Positions 45,303 through 58,738 of a DNA stretch of 64,000 nucleotides are shown here, in pieces. The stretch lies in assembly GCF_001723175.1 (NCBI RefSeq), contig NC_064650.1:3472001-3536000 (forward strand). Direction: 5' to 3'. Under the pieces are notes generated by a model. It saw only the letters and a program-made list of their open reading frames with translations. It ran no database searches and was not told the DNA's origin. The first letter of the stretch is position 1; each line of letters begins with the position of its first letter. A program made the translations under genes and the position numbers. Source of the stretch: Penicillium oxalicum (Eukaryota; Ascomycota; Eurotiomycetes; Eurotiales; Aspergillaceae).

Positions 45303-47528
45303 ATGTCGAACCAGACCCCCGAATCATGGGAGGATGAGCTCTCCCGACAGACTGACGGCGTGAACCTGAACGCCCAGGGCCGCCCTCAAGCTCAGGCGCC
45401 GTCCTTCCAGCCCGGTGCAGCATCTTTCCAGCCCGGCGCTGCCTCGTTCACACCCGGTGCCTCTGCCTTCGTTCCTGGACAGCAATACCCGCAGTACGGT
45501 GGTGGTGGTGGTGGCTACCAGTACAACCAGTACGGACAACAAGCCTATGGGTATCCCCAGCAGGCCTACGGCCAATACGGCGCATACAACCAGCAGCCCG
45601 GCGGTTACAACCAATATTATAACCAGCAGCCCGGTGGTTTCCAGCAGCCCCAGCAACAGCAGCAAGCTCGCCAGAATGCCCCCGCCGCCGCCTCTCAGCC
45701 TGCGCAGGCTGCGCAAGCCCCTGCGCCCAAGGCCAAGGTGCTGTCCATCGGAGCCACTTCCTCGACCGCCGCTCCCAAGACCAAGGTGCTCTCTATCGGC
45801 ACCCCGACTCCGGCCCAGCCCGCAGCTTCTACCCCTGCTGCTCCCGCTGCCTCTACAACCAACGCCACAAGCAAGGGCGACACCAAGGGCGCCGTTGCAG
45901 CCGAGGCCGGTGCCAAGCTGACCGCGGCGAAGGCCATTGACAAGACTGAGAAGAAGGCTGATTCAAAGGCTGCCGCGAGCGGACGATCCTCGCCTACTCC
46001 CTCGTCTGGTCGCTCCAGCCCTGGCCGTGGCGAGACCGCCAAGGCTGCACGTGCTGCCGATGCCGTGGCCAAGGCCCAGCAGGCTGATGTCGACGAGGCC
46101 ACCCTGAAGGAAATCTACGGTGAGCGCCGTGAGCATATCAACGTTGTTTTCATTGGTCACGTCGATGCCGGAAAGTCCACGCTGGGTGGCTCTCTGCTCT
46201 ACTGTACTGGCATGGTGGACGACCGAACTATGGAAAAATATAAGACCGAGGCCAAGGCTGCCGGTCGAGAGACCTGGTACCTCTCATGGGCTCTGGATTT
46301 GACTAACGAGGAACGTGCAAAGGGTAAGACCGTCGAAGTTGGTCGTGCTTTCTTCAAGGTGACAGTGCCTCACCCCGATGGCCCTATCGAGCGTCACTTC
46401 TCTATCCTGGACGCTCCCGGTCACAAGTCCTACGTGCCTCATATGATTGGAGGTGCCTCTCAAGCTGACTTGGGCTGTCTCGTCATTTCAGCCCGTAAGG
46501 GTGAGTACGAGACCGGTTTCGAAAAGGGTGGTCAGACCCGTGAGCACGCTCTGCTTGCCCGTAACACTGGTGTTCAAAAGCTGGTCGTTGTGGTCAACAA
46601 GATGGACGACCCCACCGTCGAATGGAGCAAGGCTCGTTTCGAAGAGTGTACCGTCAAGGTCATCAAGTTCTTGGAGGCTCTTGGCTACAAAAAGGATGAC
46701 ATCTTCTGCATGCCCATTTCTGCCCAGACCACCTTGAACATCAAGGAAAGGCTGCCCGAGGGCATTGCCCCTTGGTACAACGGCCCGTCATTGCTCGAAT
46801 ACCTTACGCAGTTCAAGCTCCCCGAGCGTAAGATCAATGCTCCCTTTATGATGCCTATCAGTGCCAAGTACCGCGACATGGGTACCATGGCCGAGGGTCG
46901 TGTCGAGTCCGGTGTCATCAAGAAGAACGGTAACTATCTGATGATGCCCAACCGCACCGAGGTCTCAATCTCTGCTCTCTATGGCGAAACCGAGGACGAG
47001 ATCACGACTGCGTCTTGCGGTGACCAAGTCCGCATGCGTCTGCGCGGCGTTGAAGAAGAAGACTTCTTCCCTGGCTTTGTGCTTTGCTCTCCCAAGCGCC
47101 CTGTCCACTGTGTTTCAGCCTTCGAAGCCAAGATTCGTATTCTCGACTTGAAGAACATTCTGACCGCCGGCTTCAACTGTGTCCTCCACGTCCACTCTGC
47201 TATTGAGGAGGTCACTTTTGCTGCTCTGCTTCACAAACTCGAGCCGGGCACCGGCCGCAAGAGCAAGCGGCCCCCTCCCTTCGCCAACAAGGGTCAGACA
47301 ATCATTGCTCGCCTGGAGGTGACCAGCACCGCAGGTGCAGTTTGTGTTGAAAGATTCGAGGACTACCAGCAGCTTGGACGATTCACTCTTCGGGATCAGG
47401 TATGTGTAAAGATCAACCCATCTGTTGCCATCGTATCGTACTGAATTGGAGCTAATTATTCTCTACAGGGTCAAACCATCGCTATTGGTATGATCACCAA
47501 GCTTATCCTCCCGGAGAATGAGGCTTAA
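45303..47528 (+). CDS. sup35: Translation release factor eRF3 (Sup35)
   Basis: Class II release factor, the GTPase partner of eRF1 in translation termination. Two exons, 45303-47399 and 47469-47528 (intron 69 bp), give 718 aa; the last exon encodes GQTIAIGMITKLILPENEA. The N-terminal domain (about 1-150) is a Q/N/Y/G-rich prion-like region with four SFxPGA-type repeats, then YGQQAYGYPQQAYGQYGAYN and QQPGG repeats. The M domain is Ala/Lys/Glu-rich. The GTPase domain has GHVDAGKST (about 285), DAPGHK (about 369) and NKMD (about 432), followed by the two C-terminal beta-barrels (LYGETEDEI, RLRGVEEEDFFPGFVL). Start choice: MSNQTPESWEDELSRQ is the usual beginning. Confidence 0.96.
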
Positions 47529-48058
47529 ATGCTTGATGTCTCTCATCCGCCTTAATGAAATACGCCCCCTTCTACGTGAATTGAAACTCTGCCAGAATAT
47601 CGAGCTCATTCCTCCACACATGATGTTTTATTTTGATGCTCAACATGACCTCGGGCACTTGGTTGATGAAACTTTGGAGGCAAGGGGAGGGAAGAAAAGC
47701 CATGGCTCGGATGTGCATATATGATTAGACTCTGATACTCGCCCTGCGAGGGACACGCTTCGTTTTGACGATCATGAATTTCCTTTATGTTTCTAAATAG
47801 AACCCTCTGCGCTTCAACCCCACAAAAGCAGACAAACATTCACGCCTTACGTTGCCTCCTGCTAGTTCAGACAGGCTGAATAGGCTAGGCGAATATAGGC
47901 CTCGTGTGTGCCCTCTCATGGACGAGCTCATAGGTGTAGATAAACGGACTACCAACACGCTGCAGGGTATTTGTGGAACGGGGAAGATGGTAGGCGCTCT
48001 GACAGCAGGAGACCACTTTTCTGAGAAAGCAGACCTTGGTGGCCGATCACAAAGTTAT
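47529..48058. other. Convergent 3' spacer
   Basis: 530 bp between the stops of eRF3 and Tsr2. Nothing recognised. Confidence 0.4.
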
Positions 48059-48634
48059 TTACCGCTTCTTCTTCACCATCGTGAAGCCATCCTCATCCAC
48101 TTCGGGCTCGACCTTCTCACGTGGCGCGCGCACCAGCGTTGGCGCATCACCCATCTCGACATCTTCGACATCAGAGTCTTCCTCATCGTCATCCGTTTCC
48201 TGATCCCCATCTCTCGTGTCGACCTGCTTGAACATGCTCGTCGCCGCAGCTCTCTGTGAACTCTTCTGCTGCCACTTCTCCCAGAGCCCCCGAATAGCTC
48301 CAAATTCCCCTCGGGCTGTTTGGGCCTTGTACTCCATGATCTCAAGCGCCACATTCCCGGCACTTTCGTCGTCGACCAAAACTTCGAACTCGTCGTTCAT
48401 CACTTGGATCAAGACGTCCTCGAGGTCTTCGGCGTCGGTTTCGGGTCGCTCCTTCAGCATATCTGAAATGGCACCGCAAAGCCAGTCACGCTTGTCGCCA
48501 GAGGTTGGGCCGCCCCAATTCGATTGAACGGCTAGTGTGAGAGCCGGCCAGTTGTTGAGTACAAGAGTGATGGCCAGATCGAGGAAGGAGGCGGCGTCTG
48601 TGGCCGGGGCCCCGGTCGTTGATTGCATGTCCAT
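48059..48634 (-). CDS. tsr2: Pre-rRNA processing protein Tsr2
   Basis: Single exon, 191 aa. Tsr2 escorts the ribosomal protein Rps26 and is needed for 20S pre-rRNA processing in small-subunit assembly. The family hallmarks are the helical N-terminus (FLDLAITLVLNNWPALTLAV), the WGGP motif after it, then LEDVLIQVMNDEFEVLVDDE, and a C-terminal acidic stretch ending in DEDGFTMVKKKR. The ATG at 48634 is followed two codons later by another ATG, so the exact start could shift by two residues. TCACGTGA lies 278 bp upstream. Confidence 0.93.
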   Translation of the reverse strand: MDMQSTTGAPATDAASFLDLAITLVLNNWPALTLAVQSNWGGPTSGDKRDWLCGAISDMLKERPETDAEDLEDVLIQVMNDEFEVLVDDESAGNVALEIMEYKAQTARGEFGAIRGLWEKWQQKSSQRAAATSMFKQVDTRDGDQETDDDEEDSDVEDVEMGDAPTLVRAPREKVEPEVDEDGFTMVKKKR

Positions 48635-49532
48635 GGTGGGATGAGGGTGGATGGAAAGAACCCCGCGGCGCTTTCTGCGGGGACAGGAAAAATGGCGAGT
48701 GATGAAGATCAAGTATATAAATCTGGACTTTTCGATGGCGGCCAGTAGTAACAGCCGTGATTTCCTTCAGATGGAACCCAGAGAAATTGTGAGATCCGGT
48801 ATATCAAAAGCTTGACAAAGGTGGAATACACAGCGTTCACTGTTGCACCGATCCTTATCGTCGCCAACCAAATTTTTTTTGGGGAACCGCGATAAGATCA
48901 AAATACGAAGGTCACGTGAGATAGTATGTAGCGGCGCAGCGTCAACATGCAGCCATCTGTACTGCGTGGGCCTCCACACCCTTTTCATGGAAAGTGAACA
49001 TCATGCCAGTCTTGCAGACACTCTGATGGTGGAAATCATCTAGAGCTAGCCATCAATGTATTTTTGATGTTTGTGAGAAATTGGAGGCGGAAAACGAATG
49101 GAAAAGTACCCCATGGGTAGTCGATCACACCTGGTTTACTAAACGGGCCAATCGCCATCATGATGATGGTGAGATAACGTTTTCTAGGAGATGAATCGTT
49201 GTCATGGTGTAATTTTCTCCTCATAGTGTCCTTATGAACATTCTGTAACGGTGCGCTGGCCCAGTCATAGTGAGCGGGCCCTTGAGGACTCCCACTTTTC
49301 TTCATTCAATCGATCCCACTGATATTGTTCTGCTTCTTCTCGTTGCGTATACTTCCAGTCCAAGTCCAGACAGGTTCTGCAACCGATCCAAGCGTGAGAT
49401 CCAGTGGGCTCCGTCGACAGCATCCACTTATTGCCTCGACCTTGCAGCTGCTCTACCAGATTGCCGGGAGCCTTATACCTTGGTACTTTTTGGCTCATCG
49501 TGCCCTTGCACGACTGCTCATTTGTCGTGACC
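48635..49532. promoter_or_regulatory. Divergent spacer of tsr2 and a small basic protein
   Basis: 898 bp. TCACGTGA is at 48912-48919. No other element or gene is supported; the short frames here lack codon structure. Confidence 0.45.
48912..48919. promoter_or_regulatory. TCACGTGA palindrome
   Basis: 278 bp upstream of the tsr2 start at 48634 (minus). Confidence 0.55.
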
Positions 49533-50051
49533 ATGCCTGCGAAGCGCAATGCAAACTCATCCTCCACCTCGGCGACCGTGAACGTCAATGTCAACGTCAA
49601 TGTGTCAAAATCAGGCGCGATTGACGTAGAGGCTGCTCAGCCTGTTACAAAGAAAGCCAAACCGACTCCCAAGAGTACCGCACCGGAGAAGAAAAAGGAG
49701 AACATCCCAGTCTCCCGATCCCCTGCACCCACTAACTTCGCCTCAAAAAGACCAAAACAGGTTGCGAGAAAGTCTGTGCCCTTGAGAAGTGCACCCAAAG
49801 ATGCAAAAGCCTCGAATGGTAAATTGAAGCTTGTCGGCGTCGTTCCGAACAAAAAGAGGGCAAATATCATGACAGCAACGACAGTCAGAGCCGAAAGGAG
49901 AACTGCACCGGCCAATACATCATATAACGCTAGGTCCATGGTGATTTGTGATACGACGACTCAGGACTTCGATCCTTACCATGGAGAAGGTGACGATGCG
50001 CCGCCTCCGTACTCTGCCTACGATCCGGCTCTTTCTCCGCGAGGATGGTAA
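49533..50051 (+). CDS. Small basic disordered protein, unknown
   Basis: Single frame of 172 aa from the ATG at 49533; the frame is open further upstream but MPAKRNANSSS is the natural start. No domain is recognised. The N-terminus has a (NV)4 run from a short tandem repeat of AACGTC/AATGTC, then a Lys/Pro/Ala-rich stretch (KKAKPTPKSTAPEKKKENIP, KRPKQVARKSVPLR) that looks like a nuclear signal. The C-terminus is neutral and Pro/Tyr-rich, ending DAPPPYSAYDPALSPRGW. The PPPY core could bind a WW domain. Codon use and length support a gene, but it may be lineage-specific. Confidence 0.55.
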   Translation: MPAKRNANSSSTSATVNVNVNVNVSKSGAIDVEAAQPVTKKAKPTPKSTAPEKKKENIPVSRSPAPTNFASKRPKQVARKSVPLRSAPKDAKASNGKLKLVGVVPNKKRANIMTATTVRAERRTAPANTSYNARSMVICDTTTQDFDPYHGEGDDAPPPYSAYDPALSPRGW

Positions 50052-51004
50052 AGTGCCCATCGACCAATCCGTCGGATTACGAGCTCTTTCTCATCGTACT
50101 GGATTACCCAGTGGACTATGCCCTGTGCCTTGTCCGCTTACCAGAATCGAATCTTTTGTGTTCAAGAACCCTCTCCACTTTGTTGCTTGGCTCAATTGGA
50201 AAAGTCCTGCGGCTCGAATTTGATCTTGGAGCGGCTACGACAATAATTACGCAGGCATCTTGATCCGCTTCAAAGTAGTAGTAAGCTGATTTTTCCCGCT
50301 TTTGTTTCTCCTTCTCTCAGTCTCAAGTGCACTTTTTCCCCTTTGAGGATAAGAGATTCGGCTGAGTCGAGTGGGAGGCCAGGAGACTGACCGCACACTC
50401 CAAGGCCTAAGCTTTGTTAGCAGTGATACCAAGAGAAACGAAGATGAAAATTTTTGAAATTGATCCATAGTTACCTCCTTGTTGCGGGTCTAGACCGCAT
50501 ATCAGCCGAAAAGCCTTTTATACCGGATCTCCAGGTTTAGACTGGTTCCGAACAAGTTTGGCGTCGGAATAGAGGTACGCGCTATGGGCCTATTTTTTCT
50601 ATTGCTTGGTGAGGCTCTAGCGTTTCTCGGGCTGAATTTTCATATATTGATTTACAAAGTTTTCCACGCTTTTTCTTTCTTCGCTTACATGAGAATTTCA
50701 GTAGTCATCAGATGGGGAGAATTTCGAGGCGAGGCCCTCCTCGTGGAAGGAAAGTTCCTTATTAGTAGATGTTGGAGGAAGATAATCCGAGATGAAAACT
50801 TTTAAATCGGTTGAGAGTAAGAGAATGGTAAGAGATGGATGACTTTCAAGAGTTTTTTTAAAGCAATGGAAAAGGAATAATCGAAGATGAATATCAAGCA
50901 TAGAGTAGGATTCAATAAGGATATCTTTATATGAGTCAACTTGAAATACATGGAAGGGGTGAGGTCTCTTCAGCGATAATACAGGCGTCACCATCATCAT
51001 CATA
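50052..51004. other. Convergent spacer with an AT-rich half
   Basis: About 50580-50930 is richer in A/T than the rest of the window and has no coding support. It lies between the 3' ends of the basic-protein gene and the P450. It may be 3' UTR or an eroded insertion. Confidence 0.4.
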
Positions 51005-52825
51005 TCACCAGCCCTCTAGTGGAGTGAAGATAGCAATGACACCATCCTTTGGCGAGACCGTAGCGCCCTCGCGAAGCTGCAACTTTCGATCGGGATATCT
51101 CAATTCCATCTGGAATCGTCCCACGGTCGCGGCGAGTAAACAAGCAAGCTCGGCCTTGGCAAAGCCCTGCCCAATACAACTGCGTGGGCCATGGAGGAAT
51201 GTCAAGAAGGCATAGTTGCTGCTTGCTCCGCCCGTGTTTGCCTTACCGGGTCCCATGAAGCGCTCAGGGTTGAATTGATTCGCATCGGGGCCCCAAAGCT
51301 CCTCCAAATGATTGACGACTTCAGGAGCGATGGTGATCGTTGTCCCCTCGGGAATCGAATGGCCCGCCAGCGATGTATCTCTGACGGCGGTCCGGATGGT
51401 GCCAGGGACCGACGGATGGAAGCGAAGCACTTCGTTGCAGACGGCGTGTAGATAGGGGAGATTGTCGATGGTGGCCGCATCGATAGTGTTTGGTGATTCT
51501 GACGACAAGGGAGGAAGGTGCGTGCGGATCTCCTCGCGGAGTTTCGTCTGGACTTCTGGATTCTTGCAGAGTGCGTAGACGGCCCACTGCAACGCCGTGG
51601 CAGTGGTTTCATGCCCGGCGCCCAAGAAAGTCATCAGTTGATCCACCAGATTCTCCTCGTCCATGACTCCGCTGTGCATGGCAACGGAGATGATATCGAC
51701 GCCGGTCTGCGCGGTCGACGTCTTCATCTTCTCCTTTTTCAGTCGAATCATCTGTCGGGCGACGTCGCGGATCACCTGTCCGCCTGCATTGATGCGTTTA
51801 TTGCGTTCGGTAGGCAGCGCGTGAAGGAGAGTGACGTTTCCCATGAGCATTCCAATGACGAAAAGCGTCTTGGTGCCGGGACCAGGAGATTCAAAGATTT
51901 GTTGATAAGATTTGTTAAGTTGATTCGCCGGATCACGCAGAGAGTCAAAGTCGTGATCCATGCCGGCGACGCCGATAATATCGAGCGTCGCGCGACTGGC
52001 CCAGTTACGGACGGTGATTGTGATGTCTTTTTCTCCTGCGGATCGTCTTTTCTCCAAGTCCTCCTGGATCAAATTGACCATCTCGACACTCTTGGCCCAG
52101 AACACCGGATACAGATCTTTGATGTGACGGTATGCAAAAGCCGGCATCAAGTTCTTGCGTTGGATCTAAAGAGGTGGACTCCATCAGCAAAAACTCTTTG
52201 GAGATCTCTGTAACTGCCCCCAAACTACAAATTCATTGGGTCGGGTGACAGTACTTTATGCTCATCGCCCTCGGCGAGCAGGACACCATCGCCTACAATG
52301 CGGCGCAGGTTCTGCCTCAGAAGCTTGGGTTTCTCAAAGTCATACACTTTCGTGACGAGCAACTCGCTGAGAGCTTTCGGGCTCGTCACAACAATGCGCT
52401 CTAGGTTGCCGACCACGTAGTATCGAATGAGACCCTCGTGGGGCAGGCTCGTGGCCCACTCCTTGATTTCCGGCCAGGGAGTCTGTGGGAAATAGGTCTT
52501 GGTGTTTCCCGTCAAGAGGTTTCGACTCTGGCAACTGGGCGTAAGCACGAATCCAGCCGTCAACCTCACATCCTCGGTCATGTGGGGGATAATTGGGGGG
52601 GGGGGGGGGGGAGCTTACTGATGGTGTGGGAATGTGCTTCAAAGGAGTGAAGAACATTGGATACAATACTAATTGGTAGGCGAATTTCCATAAGATGATG
52701 CCAAGCAGCACCAGAAGCATTGTCGCGGTCCTGGAATCCGCAATGATGGCATATTCTGGCCTCAGATAGATGGCGGCAGCCACCCCGAGGTAGAGCATCC
52801 CAAGATTATTGTTGATGAGTCCCAT
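51005..52825 (-). CDS. Cytochrome P450 monooxygenase
   Basis: Three exons, 52619-52825, 52255-52527 and 51005-52165 (introns 91 and 89 bp), give 546 aa. Microsomal P450 with an N-terminal membrane anchor (MLLVLLGIILWKFAYQLVLY) followed by a proline-rich hinge (HIPTPS). The I-helix oxygen motif is GAGHETTAT, the K-helix ExxR is in NEVLRFHPSVPG, and the haem-binding loop is FLHGPRSCIGQGFAKAE with Cys at about residue 490. NLMPAFAYRHIKDLYPVFW is the C-helix region spanning the second splice junction. The CYP family and substrate cannot be named. Intron 1 contains a run of 17 C on the coding strand. The old-yellow-enzyme gene lies upstream in the same direction. Confidence 0.93.
52595..52611 (+). 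repeat. Homopolymer of 17 G inside a P450 intron
   Basis: Uninterrupted G17 (C17 on the gene strand), starting seven bases after the intron's first base. Length is likely variable and hard to sequence. Confidence 0.9.
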
Positions 52826-53876
52826 CTTTGAATCGTCGTTGGATCGAGAATTGAAAGCAGTCAGGAACGATCTCTCCGTCTCTCCGTAGACGCTGAACTT
52901 GAAGCTGAAAGGCGTCCCCGAATCGAGCGATATCTCCGAATTGACCGAAGCAGAGGCGGGGCGTTTCCACTTCCGCGTACGGGAGGCTGACGGATGCTCC
53001 GCTTCACAGCCCGTGGCAAAGTCGCGCTCTCTCTCTCTCCTCTGGAAAGCACCTGGATATCTCGTCCAATGCCGAGATCCAGAAGTTACGCGGTGCTATT
53101 TTCACTCTCGTCGAAAGAAAGTCTCTGCACTTTGTCGGGGTGACGAGTAAGATTTATATATCATTCAGTATCGGCTGGACATAGGTTGCAGCCTAGTGCT
53201 CAGCTGAAAGAATCCCTGAATTAGGTGGCCCCCAATCCTGGGATGTCTCGATCCAGTGCCGGGTATCGTAATGGAAACTAGTATCATAAATGCAGAAATC
53301 AATTCATATCAGTCCTATTGCGATGTTCATTTTTTCATATCCTCTGGTTGAATGGCAGTTTGAGCCCGTTGTGGGTAGTATGGTACTTGCTTATCAAGAG
53401 ACATCAATATGCAACAGTGCAATGCGCATCAGTGTCAACTATCAAGTAATTTAGATTGAAGAACCGGGGGACGTCGACTGAAGGGACTAATAGCACCGTC
53501 AGAATTTTCAGTGGCTCATCTCTGCTCTCGAGTACGTATGAAGTACGAGCTGCTTGCTGCTGGCTAAGCTTTTATTCAAATGGTGCCCGAATTGACCCTG
53601 GCATCTCTAGCGCTCCGGTTGGCGTTGCATTTCGTAACGATTCTCCCCCATTCCATTCCCCGGGCGGGATCTTGAGAATTGAGACACATTGAGTCCAGAT
53701 GCGTAAGTGACACAAGCTTCAGAAGGGATTTAGGTAACTATGTTGTTGGTCCTGCGCGCGGTCAAGACGTTGCTTTCATAAGTCATCATGTGGCGTTATA
53801 TTCTGAGATATCTATCATGATCTACTGCTAGACTTGTTTGACCAAAAAAAAACAAACGCTGTACAACTCCGTCCAT
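52826..53876. other. Promoter of the P450 and 3' flank of the oxidoreductase
   Basis: 1.05 kb. Several small frames but no coding support and no recognisable box. Confidence 0.4.

Positions 53877-58738
<4,862 letters not shown>

Noticed and set aside
50584..50805. Hydrophobic 73-codon frame
   Set aside because: Composition reflects local AT-richness; no signal or family pattern.
51518..52213. 231-codon plus-strand frame
   Set aside because: Antisense of the P450 coding exon.
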